Source: CAYUYV01 sp964561475
Lineage (GTDB): Bacteria; Pseudomonadota; Alphaproteobacteria; JAJFIK01
Reading direction: 5' to 3'
Length of the DNA: 64,000 nucleotides
NCBI GenBank assembly: GCA_964561475.1
Contig: CAZLPU010000015.1
Coordinates: 8,899-72,898, forward strand
The notes beneath the pieces are model-generated. The model did no database searches, had not been told where the DNA came from, and saw nothing but the letters and a program-made list of their open reading frames with translations. A program made the position numbers and the translations under genes. Shown here piece after piece: positions 34,697 through 42,651 of this stretch (the stretch's first letter is position 1; each line of letters opens with the position of its first letter).

Positions 34697-36130
34697 ATGG
34701 CACACGAATCCACATACGTCCCCGCGAGCGGCGTCACGCGCTGGCTGGATGAGCGTCTCCCGCTCATGCGCCTGATGCACGACTCTTTCGTAGACTTCCC
34801 CACGCCGAAGAACCTGAACTACTGGTACACATTCGGCGGCATCCTCACGATCTGCCTAGTGACCCAGATCATCACCGGTATCGTGCTCGCCATGCACTAC
34901 AAGGCCGACATTGCTCTGGCCTTTGAGAGCGTCGAGCTGATCATGCGGGATGTGAACTCCGGCTGGCTGATCCGCTATATCCACGCGGTCGGCGCATCCA
35001 TGTTCTTCCTGGCCGTTTACCTGCACATGTTCCGGGGCCTCTACTACGGGTCCTACAAGGCGCCCCGCGAGGTGCTCTGGATCCTTGGCGTGATCATTCT
35101 GGTTCTGATGATGGCCGCCGCCTTCATGGGCTATGTTCTGCCCTGGGGTCAGATGAGCTACTGGGGTGCCACGGTGATCACCGGTCTGTTCGGTGCGATC
35201 CCGTTTATCGGCGAGCCGCTTCAGTATTGGCTGCTCGGTGGGTACTCCGTCGGTAACGAGACCCTGAACCGCTTCTTCAGCCTGCACTATCTTGTGCCGT
35301 TCGTGATCTTCGGCGTGGTTGTGCTGCACATCTGGGCGCTTCACGTGCCGGGGAACAACAACCCGACCGGTATCGACGTGAAAACCCCCCAGGACACGGT
35401 GCCCTTCCACCCGTATTACACGGTGAAGGATGGCTTCGCGATCGTCATCTTCCTGATGCTGTTTGCGTATTTCGTGTTCTTCGATCCCAACATCCTGGGC
35501 CACTCAGACAACTACATCCCGGCCAATCCCCTGGTGACGCCGCCGGAAATCGTGCCGGAATGGTACCTGCTGCCCTTCTACGCCATTCTGCGCGCCATTC
35601 CGGACAAGTTCCTGGGTGTGGTGGCCATGTTCGGCTCCATCGGCATCCTCGCGCTGCTGCCCTGGCTGGACACGTCAAAGGTTCGGTCCCTCCGGTACCG
35701 TCCGACCATGCGGATGCTGTTCTTCGGGTTCATCGTTGTCTGCCTTGCCCTGGGTTGGGCTGGTGCTCAGACGGCGGACCGGATGGTGGTTACGTTCACC
35801 GCTGAAAAGACCTTCGTGGTCACCGGTGAGGGTGAGACCGCCGAGCGGACCGAGTACACCAGTGAAGAAGAGCTGATCGGCATTGTCGACGGACTTGGCG
35901 AGACGGATTTCCGGTTGGAGAGTACATCTCCAACGGGGATCAACGTGGCCACGTTCAGCGCCATTCTGACCTTCCTCTACTTCGCCTATTTCCTCCTCGC
36001 CATGCCGCTTGTGGGCTGGTTCGAGAGGCCATTGCCCCAGCCGGAAAGCATTGCTGCGTCGGTTCTGTCGGGGTCTGGCGGATCCGGACTGCCTGAAGGC
36101 GCCAACGCCGCTCCCTCAAAGGAGGTTTGA
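34697..36130 (+). CDS. petB: Cytochrome b subunit of bc1 complex, with G-H loop insertion
   Basis: A 477-aa cytochrome b with eight helices. Heme ligands are His96 and His197 on one heme and His110 and His211 on the other. The Qo-site motif PEWY is at 287-290. An unusual hydrophilic, acidic segment (~362-412, including AERTEYTSEEELIG) sits between helices G and H, where homologues have about a dozen residues. This loop faces the periplasm near the Rieske docking surface. A Gly/Ser-rich tail extends the C-terminus. Confidence 0.95.
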   Translation: MAHESTYVPASGVTRWLDERLPLMRLMHDSFVDFPTPKNLNYWYTFGGILTICLVTQIITGIVLAMHYKADIALAFESVELIMRDVNSGWLIRYIHAVGASMFFLAVYLHMFRGLYYGSYKAPREVLWILGVIILVLMMAAAFMGYVLPWGQMSYWGATVITGLFGAIPFIGEPLQYWLLGGYSVGNETLNRFFSLHYLVPFVIFGVVVLHIWALHVPGNNNPTGIDVKTPQDTVPFHPYYTVKDGFAIVIFLMLFAYFVFFDPNILGHSDNYIPANPLVTPPEIVPEWYLLPFYAILRAIPDKFLGVVAMFGSIGILALLPWLDTSKVRSLRYRPTMRMLFFGFIVVCLALGWAGAQTADRMVVTFTAEKTFVVTGEGETAERTEYTSEEELIGIVDGLGETDFRLESTSPTGINVATFSAILTFLYFAYFLLAMPLVGWFERPLPQPESIAASVLSGSGGSGLPEGANAAPSKEV

Positions 36131-36131
36131 C

Positions 36132-37001
36132 ATGACCACCCTCATGCCAGCCACCCGTAAGGCTTCCCTCAAGAAGTCCCGGTCCGCGGTAATCGGCGGT
36201 CTGCTTGGCCTTGTTGCTGCTGTCGGTCTGGGCGGTTCGCTCACGGCCCCGGCGGCCATGGCAGCCGATGCTCCGGCCAAATACATGATCGAGCCCGAAG
36301 GCGGATGGAGTTTCTCCGGTGTCTTCGGCCGGTATGACCGCAAGGCTCTGCAGCGGGGCTTCCAGGTCTACAGCACCATCTGCGCCGGCTGTCACTCCAT
36401 GAACCTGCTTTCCTACCGGAACCTCGGTGAGGAAGGCGGCCCGGAGTTCACCGAAGAAGAGGTGCGCGCAATCGCGGCCCAGAACCAGGTGCCTGCGGGT
36501 CCTGACGAGTTCGGCTCCGAAGTCGATGAATTCGGTCTGCCCCGGGTGCGTCCCGCCAAGCCGAATGATCGGTTCCGGAATCCTTACGCCAATGAGGAAG
36601 CGGCCCGGGCCGCCAATGGCGGGGCTTTGCCACCGGATCTGTCGGTGATCAACAAGGCCCGCCACTACGGCGCGGACTACACCTACTCCCTGCTCCTGGG
36701 CTACAAGGAAGCACCGAACTATGTCGAGATGCGCACGGGGATGTATTACAACATCTACTTCCCTGGCGGGCAGATCGCCATGCCGCCGCAGCTTATGGAC
36801 GGCATGATCGAATACACGGACGGAACGGAAGCGACCAAGGAACAGATGGCTCACGACGTGACTCAGTTCCTGGAATGGGCGGGCGAGCCGACCATGGAAG
36901 AGCGCAAGAAGCTCGGCACCATGGTGATGATCTATCTCTTCATCTTCGCCGTGCTGCTCTACATCAGCTACCGCCGCCTGTGGCGCAATATTGAGCACTG
37001 A
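36132..37001 (+). CDS. petC: Cytochrome c1
   Basis: A 289-aa cytochrome c1. A signal peptide (VIGGLLGLVAAVGLGG, ends AMAADA) is followed by heme-binding C84-A-G-C87-H88. The axial Met is probably in GGQIAMPPQL. A C-terminal membrane anchor (MVMIYLFIFAVLLYIS) completes the layout. ATG 36132 is preceded by GGAGGTTTGAC, which overlaps the end of petB. It ends before a strong terminator. Confidence 0.96.
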   Translation: MTTLMPATRKASLKKSRSAVIGGLLGLVAAVGLGGSLTAPAAMAADAPAKYMIEPEGGWSFSGVFGRYDRKALQRGFQVYSTICAGCHSMNLLSYRNLGEEGGPEFTEEEVRAIAAQNQVPAGPDEFGSEVDEFGLPRVRPAKPNDRFRNPYANEEAARAANGGALPPDLSVINKARHYGADYTYSLLLGYKEAPNYVEMRTGMYYNIYFPGGQIAMPPQLMDGMIEYTDGTEATKEQMAHDVTQFLEWAGEPTMEERKKLGTMVMIYLFIFAVLLYISYRRLWRNIEH

Positions 37002-37059
37002 GTGCCCCCCGCCGATCTGAGGTGGGGTCTCAAGCACCGCTCTCGAGACACGATTGGAA

Positions 37060-37086
37060 AAGGCCGGCCCGGTGCCGGCCTTTTTT
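37060..37086 (+). terminator. Rho-independent terminator of petABC
   Basis: A 9-bp stem AAGGCCGGC / GCCGGCCTT with a CCGGT loop, running straight into a T tract. Confidence 0.93.
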
Positions 37087-37208
37087 GTGTTAAATGCCTG
37101 ACAACACGTGCCACGCTGGGTTGCCTTCCCTGGCCCCGACTGCAGGGAGGCCGAAACCGCTGTTGGCCTGGTTTCGACCGTCTGTGACGGTATCGCCTGG
37201 AGAATGAT

Positions 37209-38084
37209 GTGAGCGAGAAGACCGTACTCGGCATTATCGGCGGCAGTGGCCTCTATCAGATGGAGGGCATCGAGGACGCCAAATGGACCGAGGTGGACAG
37301 CCCCTGGGGCACCCCGTCCGATGCGTTTCTGACCGGGCGACTGGAGGGTGTCGATGTCGCCTTTCTGCCCCGCCACGGTCGGGGCCACCGCCACAGTCCC
37401 GGTTCCATCAACTACCGGGCCAATATCGACGCCATGAAACGCCTGGGCGTGACCGATATTCTGTCCCTTTCCGCCGTCGGTTCCCTGAAGGAAGCCTTGC
37501 CGCCGGGCAGTTTCGTGCTGGTGGATCAATTCATCGACCGGACCTTCGCCCGGGAGAAAAGCTTTTTCGGCGAGGGGCTGGTGGCCCATGTCTCCATGGC
37601 CCATCCGGTCTGCCCGCGCCTCGTGGACGCCCTGGCCCAGGCCGCCAAGAATTGCGGCATCAATGCCGTGGATGGCGGAACCTATCTGGCGATGGAAGGC
37701 CCCCAGTTTTCGTCCCTGGCCGAAAGCGTTCTCTATCGCTCCTGGGACTGCGATGTGATCGGCATGACCAACATGCCCGAAGCCAAGCTCGCCCGGGAGG
37801 CCGAACTCCCCTATGCCAGCGTGTCCATGGTCACCGACTATGACTGCTGGCACGAGGAGCACGACAATGTGGATGTGGCGTCCGTCGTCCGCGTGCTGAA
37901 TGACAATGCGGACAAGGCCCGATCCCTGGTGCGCGCCGTGGTGCCCCTGCTCGGTCCCTTGCGTGAGCCATCGCCCCTGGGCATCGAGACCGTCCTGGAC
38001 ACGGCCCTGATCACCGCCCCTGAGGCCCGTGATCCGGCCCTGGTGGCCAAACTCGATGCGGTGGCTGGGCGAGTTCTGAAATGA
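37209..38084 (+). CDS. mtnP: S-methyl-5'-thioadenosine phosphorylase
   Basis: A 291-aa purine-nucleoside-phosphorylase-fold enzyme splitting methylthioadenosine into adenine and methylthioribose 1-phosphate. Phosphate-site GGSGLY, LPRHGRGHRHSP and substrate-site motifs MEGPQFSS and GMTNMPEA are intact. GTG 37209 follows a GGAG. It heads a purine/thioribose cluster with apt, mtnA and a class II aldolase. Confidence 0.95.
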   Translation: MSEKTVLGIIGGSGLYQMEGIEDAKWTEVDSPWGTPSDAFLTGRLEGVDVAFLPRHGRGHRHSPGSINYRANIDAMKRLGVTDILSLSAVGSLKEALPPGSFVLVDQFIDRTFAREKSFFGEGLVAHVSMAHPVCPRLVDALAQAAKNCGINAVDGGTYLAMEGPQFSSLAESVLYRSWDCDVIGMTNMPEAKLAREAELPYASVSMVTDYDCWHEEHDNVDVASVVRVLNDNADKARSLVRAVVPLLGPLREPSPLGIETVLDTALITAPEARDPALVAKLDAVAGRVLK

Positions 38085-38142
38085 AAGCCAGGCCACACGG
38101 CTTTTTAACCCGTTTTCAATAGGCGTTATGGGGAGAGGTGAC

Positions 38143-38670
38143 ATGAACCTGCGGGACACCATTCGCACCATTCCGGACTACCCGAAGCCCGGCATCATGT
38201 TCCGGGACATCACGACCCTGCTGGGTCATGGTGAGGCGTTTTCCCACGCAATGGATCAGCTTGTTGCTCTGCACCAGGACGAAAAGATTGATCAGATTGC
38301 CGGTATCGAGGCCCGGGGCTTCATCATCGGCGGGGCGCTGGCCCACCGGCTCAAGCTTGGTTTCGTTCCTGTGCGGAAAAAAGGCAAGCTGCCCTGGAAT
38401 ACCATCGCCCATGAGTATGCCCTGGAATACGGGACCGATACGGTGGAAGTCCATGAGGACGCAGTCGAAAAGGGCGCCAGGGTTCTGATTGTCGACGATC
38501 TGCTGGCCACCGGCGGCACCGCCCAGGCGGCCATTGCCCTGGTGGAGCGGCTCGGCGGCGAGGTGACCGGCTGCAGTTTTGTCATTGACCTGCCGGATCT
38601 GGGCGGGCGCAAACGGCTTGAAGAGACAGGCCTCAAGGTCAATGCCCTGGTGGCATTCGAAGGCGAATAG
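38143..38670 (+). CDS. apt: Adenine phosphoribosyltransferase
   Basis: A 175-aa type I phosphoribosyltransferase salvaging adenine to AMP. PRPP loop VDDLLATGGTA, N-terminal DYPKPGIMFRDIT and RKKGKLPW are all diagnostic. ATG 38143 is placed after GGGGAGAGGTG. Its position just after mtnP suggests it captures the adenine that MtnP releases. Confidence 0.95.
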   Translation: MNLRDTIRTIPDYPKPGIMFRDITTLLGHGEAFSHAMDQLVALHQDEKIDQIAGIEARGFIIGGALAHRLKLGFVPVRKKGKLPWNTIAHEYALEYGTDTVEVHEDAVEKGARVLIVDDLLATGGTAQAAIALVERLGGEVTGCSFVIDLPDLGGRKRLEETGLKVNALVAFEGE

Positions 38671-38718
38671 GCCGGCCGGTGCAAGGCGGGGCCGTCTCAG
38701 GAAAAAGGTGAGCGTGCC

Positions 38719-39810
38719 ATGAAAGTCGACGGTGTCTCCTACCGCACGATATGGCTTGGCGAGGACGGCCGCACCGTGCGGATCATCGACCAGACCCGTC
38801 TGCCCCATGTCTTCGAGATCATGGATCTCACCACGGTGGAGGATGCGGCGGAAGCCATCAGTGCCATGCATGTGCGCGGCGCGCCCCTGATCGGCATCAC
38901 CGCCGCCTATGGCATGGCGCTCGCGGCAGCCGCGGATCCTTCGGACACGTCCATTCAGCGCGCCCATGATCTTTTGATCCAGACCCGTCCGACGGCGGTC
39001 AATCTGCGCTGGGCCCTTGGGGCGATGACGGATTATCTGATGCCCCTGGATCCCCAAACCCGTATTGAGGCCGCCTATGCCAGGGCAGGGGAGATGGCCG
39101 ACCAGGACGTGGCCACCTGCCATGCCATTGGTCTGAACGGGCTAGAGGTAATCCGGGCTGCCCATGAGGCCCATCCGGACCGGACGGTCAACATTCTCAC
39201 CCATTGCAATGCGGGCTGGCTTGCCTGTGTGGATTGGGGAACGGCGCTTGCCCCCATCTATATGGCCCATGACGAGGGTATGCCGGTCCATGTCTGGGTG
39301 GACGAGACCCGGCCCCGGAACCAGGGCGCGGCCCTCACCGCCTGGGAACTGGGCCGCCACGGCGTGCCCCATACGGTGATCCCGGACAATGCGGGCGGCC
39401 ACCTGATGCGCCATGGCCGGGTGGATCTGTGCATTGTCGGCACCGACCGCACCTCGGCCCGGGGGGATGTGGCCAACAAGATCGGCACCTATCTCAAGGC
39501 CGTGGCAGCCCACGACAATGGCGTGCCCTTCTATGTTACGCTGCCCTATTCCACCATTGACTGGGAGCTGGAGGATGGGGACGAAATACCCATCGAAATG
39601 CGCTCTGCGGAGGAAGTCACTCACATCACCGGGCGGACCGCGTCCGGGGATCTGGTGAAAGTGGCCATTGCCGCCCCGGGCAGCGCGGCGGAAAACTACG
39701 CCTTCGATGTGACCCCCGCCCGGTTCATCACGGCCCTGATCACCGAGCGGGGCACCGTGCCTGCGAGCAAGGAAGGGCTTTTGTCCCTTTATCCGGAACA
39801 GGATCAATGA
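38719..39810 (+). CDS. mtnA: S-methyl-5-thioribose-1-phosphate isomerase
   Basis: A 363-aa eIF2B-fold isomerase converting methylthioribose 1-phosphate to methylthioribulose 1-phosphate. Substrate-loop RGAPLIG, catalytic Cys in THCNAGWLA and catalytic Asp in VGTDRTSARGD are present. The stop overlaps the aldolase start (ATGA), so the product passes to a co-translated enzyme. Confidence 0.95.
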   Translation: MKVDGVSYRTIWLGEDGRTVRIIDQTRLPHVFEIMDLTTVEDAAEAISAMHVRGAPLIGITAAYGMALAAAADPSDTSIQRAHDLLIQTRPTAVNLRWALGAMTDYLMPLDPQTRIEAAYARAGEMADQDVATCHAIGLNGLEVIRAAHEAHPDRTVNILTHCNAGWLACVDWGTALAPIYMAHDEGMPVHVWVDETRPRNQGAALTAWELGRHGVPHTVIPDNAGGHLMRHGRVDLCIVGTDRTSARGDVANKIGTYLKAVAAHDNGVPFYVTLPYSTIDWELEDGDEIPIEMRSAEEVTHITGRTASGDLVKVAIAAPGSAAENYAFDVTPARFITALITERGTVPASKEGLLSLYPEQDQ

Positions 39811-40514
39811 CCGCCGGGAGCGAGGACGCCTTGCGGGACGCGGTCATCGCCGCTACCCTGGCCATGTCCCGCTCCGGTCTGTCGCCGGGCACCTCCGGCA
39901 ATGTCTCCGCCTGGATGGGCGACGGTGATGCCGGTGAAGCCGGGCAGCATGGGGCCGGGGAACGGGGAGCCGGAGGAGCAATGCTCATCACCCCCACCGG
40001 TGTGCCCTATGATGATCTGGTGGCGGAGAGTATCGTCCGTGTCGAGGCGGACGGCAGCGTTGCTCCTGGTCAGCTCAAACCCTCCAGTGAATGGTATTTC
40101 CATCTGGCGGTCTATCACGCCCGGCCTGACGCCGGGGGCATTGTCCACACCCATTCCCGCCATGCCACGGCGCTCGCCTGCACGGGCCGGGGCATTCCTC
40201 CATTTCACTACATGGTGGCAGTCGCTGGAGGGCGGGATATTCCCTGTGCCCCCTATGCCACCTTCGGCACCTCGGACCTGGCCCGGCATATCAGCGCAAC
40301 CCTGGCAAGCCGCAATGCCTGCCTGATGGCCCATCACGGCCAGATCGCGATCGGCCCGACCGTTGAATACGCCCTGGCCCTGGCGCAGGAGGTGGAAATC
40401 CTGGCTGCCCAATACACAACGGCACTGTCCATCGGTGGCGTCACCCTGCTCGATGATGACGAAATGGACCGTGTCCTAACGAAATTCGCCAGCTATGGCC
40501 AGCAGGATGATTAG
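39807..40514 (+). CDS. Class II aldolase/adducin family sugar-phosphate aldolase (Ald2-like)
   Basis: A 235-aa protein close to L-fuculose-1-phosphate aldolase. GTSGNVSAW, the phosphate-site KPSSEW, zinc ligands in VHTHSRHA and the third His in AHHGQIA are in place. Fused by overlap to mtnA, it most likely cleaves methylthioribulose 1-phosphate, and perhaps 5-deoxyribulose 1-phosphate, to DHAP and an aldehyde as in the DHAP shunt. It resembles FucA more than the dehydratase MtnB, and no mtnC or mtnD follows. Substrate is inferred. Confidence 0.85.
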   Translation: MTAGSEDALRDAVIAATLAMSRSGLSPGTSGNVSAWMGDGDAGEAGQHGAGERGAGGAMLITPTGVPYDDLVAESIVRVEADGSVAPGQLKPSSEWYFHLAVYHARPDAGGIVHTHSRHATALACTGRGIPPFHYMVAVAGGRDIPCAPYATFGTSDLARHISATLASRNACLMAHHGQIAIGPTVEYALALAQEVEILAAQYTTALSIGGVTLLDDDEMDRVLTKFASYGQQDD

Positions 40515-40526
40515 TGTTGTGGCGCT

Positions 40527-40550
40527 GCGGCGGGACTGGTGCCCCGCCGC
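40527..40550 (+). terminator. Hairpin after aldolase
   Basis: GCGGCGGG pairs with CCCGCCGC across eight bases, 12 bases after the stop. Only a weak T-rich stretch follows. Confidence 0.5.
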
Positions 40551-40599
40551 GCTGGTCCCTTGAAGCCCTGCCTCATCAGGTCAGGTATTCCTACGCAGA

Positions 40600-41394
40600 T
40601 CAGAAAATCGACGCGTGCTGACCGCCGTCGATGACGATGTTCTGGCCGACGATGAAGCGGGAGAGGGGGCTGCACAACAGGGCGGCCATGGGCGCGAGGT
40701 CGTCCGGAACCCCGACAAAGCCTGCCGGAATATGGTTATGTTTTCTGAAGTGCTCCCCGATCACCTCCGGATTGAGTTCAAGCCCGAAAGCGTCCGCGTA
40801 ATCCTTCATGATTTCTGCGGCCCCCTCCGTCTGGAACATGCCCGGGAGCAGGTTGTTGATGGTCACCCCATATTGGGCCACTTCCCGGGACACACTGGCG
40901 GTGTAGTTAAGCAGCGCCGAGCGGGCGGGGCCTGACATCAACCGCCAGATCATCGGATTCTTGGCGGAGAATGTCGCGATATTGACGATCCGTCCCCAGC
41001 CCTTTTCTTTCATCACCGGAATGTAATGGCGCATGATTTCGATCGGACCGAGCAGGGTGGTCTCGATCGACTCCCGCCACATGTCCGGCGTGACTTTCAG
41101 GAAATCCCCATTCGGGGCCGGTGGCTTGATGGTGATCGCGAGAATATCCGGATCGGGACAAGCGGCGAACAAGGCCTGCCGACCTTCTTCCGTAGACGAA
41201 TCAGCCACCACGGGGGTGACGCTCGTTCCGTATTTTGCGGCCATCTCCGTGGCGGCGGTCCGGAGCCGCTCTTCCCGGCGGGCGGAGATGTACAACTCCA
41301 CCCCCGCTTCGGCGAGCCGCTCGGCGGTCGCCCGCCCCATACCGGCACTGCCCCCGGCCATGATCGCCTTTTTACCCCTGATCTGAAGATCCAT
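40600..41394 (-). CDS. Divergent SDR-family protein lacking the canonical Tyr-Lys pair
   Basis: A 264-aa Rossmann-fold SDR with cofactor motif GGSAGMGRATAE and C-terminal IVIDGGQH. Where classical SDRs read YxxxK, this one has SGPARSAL, so Tyr becomes Ser and Lys becomes Arg. IKPPAPNGDF replaces the usual NNAG. This matches a known divergent SDR subgroup rather than decay, since the frame is intact. ATG 41394 has GGGAGAAGG upstream. Substrate unknown. Confidence 0.82.
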   Translation of the reverse strand: MDLQIRGKKAIMAGGSAGMGRATAERLAEAGVELYISARREERLRTAATEMAAKYGTSVTPVVADSSTEEGRQALFAACPDPDILAITIKPPAPNGDFLKVTPDMWRESIETTLLGPIEIMRHYIPVMKEKGWGRIVNIATFSAKNPMIWRLMSGPARSALLNYTASVSREVAQYGVTINNLLPGMFQTEGAAEIMKDYADAFGLELNPEVIGEHFRKHNHIPAGFVGVPDDLAPMAALLCSPLSRFIVGQNIVIDGGQHASIF

Positions 41395-41516
41395 AAGCCT
41401 TCTCCCGTAACTGCACAGTCCTGAGCCAAGGATTATCATACCCCCGATACCCGATAACACCGACTCTCCAAGCCGTTTTTTTGCAGCCGGAACAGTGCGT
41501 TTCAGGGGGATTGTGC

Positions 41517-41550
41517 AGCCCATGAGGCACGGGAGCCCACGAGGCACCGG
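41517..41550. repeat. 17-bp tandem duplication
   Basis: AGCCCATGAGGCACGGG followed by a copy with two changes, between the SDR start and the small acidic gene. Confidence 0.85.
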
Positions 41551-41599
41551 AGAAGGACGGTGGCGCGGTTGATTGATCCGAGAGGGTGGGGCGGCTTTG

Positions 41600-41953
41600 T
41601 CAGCGGGGCGGTTCCTCATCCGGCGGCTGAACGTCGTGCCGGGCCTCTTCGTCGATCCCCAGTGCGGCCGGAACGGCGTCTTCTTCCCCATGCGAATGAT
41701 CGAGGGTTGCGAGGGCGTCGTCAATTTCCTGGATCAGTGTCCGCGCTTCATCAAGCCGGTCACCGGTCTGCCGTGTGAAGAGGACGGATTTGAGATGATT
41801 CAACTGTTCCCGGCGGGTTTCCAGGGGCTCGGGAGCATGTCTAAGCGCAAGAATGTCATCGGATGTAATGGGCTGGGCCGCACCGGGGGTGTCTCCATCG
41901 CCGCCAACCGCCAGATCCACTGGGGCGGGGATGGTGCTGTGCTGCCGTGTCAT
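41600..41953 (-). CDS. Small acidic hypothetical protein, 117 aa
   Basis: Not recognised. An acidic, probably helical protein (REQLNHLKSVLFTRQTGDRL, then ARTLIQEIDDAL) with Pro/Asp-rich ends and no membrane segment. AAAGGAGAACGCA precedes the ATG, strong support for translation. It lies 39 bases after the DUF2945 gene and is probably co-transcribed with it. Confidence 0.65.
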   Translation of the reverse strand: MTRQHSTIPAPVDLAVGGDGDTPGAAQPITSDDILALRHAPEPLETRREQLNHLKSVLFTRQTGDRLDEARTLIQEIDDALATLDHSHGEEDAVPAALGIDEEARHDVQPPDEEPPR

Positions 41954-41992
41954 TGCGTTCTCCTTTATTGCTGGTTGGGGCCTTCAGCGGTT

Positions 41993-42211
41993 TCAGGCCT
42001 TTCTCAGTTCCGAATGGCTCTTGAGAACCTCGTCCCCGTCCTCCTGCTCGATGAGATAGGCCGGATTGTCCGCCGATGCATTCCGGCGGACCTCGCTACC
42101 TTTGATGGTTCGACTGACCGCATCGGTGAAACACGCCTGGATCGTGCCGCTCCCTGTACCGTCCCCCCAGGGCCACTTCACCCTGGTTCCTGTAGTGTAT
42201 GGATCAGTCAT
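41993..42211 (-). CDS. DUF2945 / hypervirulence-associated TUDOR-type small protein
   Basis: A 72-aa protein. The start MTDPYTTGTRVKWPWGDGTG, then SGTIQACF and NPAYLIEQEDGDEVLKSHSE, matches the DUF2945 (HVA1 TUDOR) family of small SH3-like proteins. ATG 42211 follows AAAGGAGTGAACC. Function unknown; similar genes are common in alphaproteobacteria. Confidence 0.82.
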   Translation of the reverse strand: MTDPYTTGTRVKWPWGDGTGSGTIQACFTDAVSRTIKGSEVRRNASADNPAYLIEQEDGDEVLKSHSELRKA

Positions 42212-42651
42212 TCCCGGTTCACTCCTTTCGCCAAGCACAACCGTAGGACATCCAAGGAACAACGCTGCCCGCGATGGGTTCCGCGACACCGCGCGCGTCA
42301 GGGCAACGCAGGGTGAAATCAGTACAAGGTACATTTTTGAGGCCGGGAGGATGGGGCATGTCACGATGCAACGGCCCGCTCCCGCTCATGGATGGCCAAA
42401 CCTGTGCGTTACATCCAGTGCCAGCCACCAGGCCGGTCCGCCACAGAAGGCTCGTTTATCGGGATTTGGTATTAGGTCGCCATCCACCTTGATTTGAGCG
42501 AGATCAGAAGTCAGTGTGAGGGCAGTGTGCGATGGGGTGGATGGATCAGCTTTGCAACGCTCAGGCGGGAGTGTTCGACAGCCATAAACCTTATCGCCAG
42601 GTAATTGTTGGGACAGGCGCTCGGCGCTTGGAACGAAGGAATGGGGGCTTT
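42212..42651. other. Divergent spacer, 440 bases, no gene seen
   Basis: Between the DUF2945 gene and the large secreted protein. No coding frame, RNA or strong hairpin recognised; presumably carries both promoters. Confidence 0.55.

Noticed and set aside
37090..37208. A SAM or related riboswitch ahead of mtnP
   Set aside because: The 119 bases between the petABC terminator and mtnP show no conserved multi-stem pattern I can recognise.
35955..38171. A 738-codon open frame on the minus strand
   Set aside because: It lies antisense to petC, the petABC terminator and mtnP, all of which are certain; composition is that of a shadow frame.
39807..40514. Calling the aldolase MtnB (methylthioribulose-1-phosphate dehydratase)
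   Set aside because: Motifs and length follow L-fuculose-1-phosphate aldolase more closely, and mtnC and mtnD are missing.
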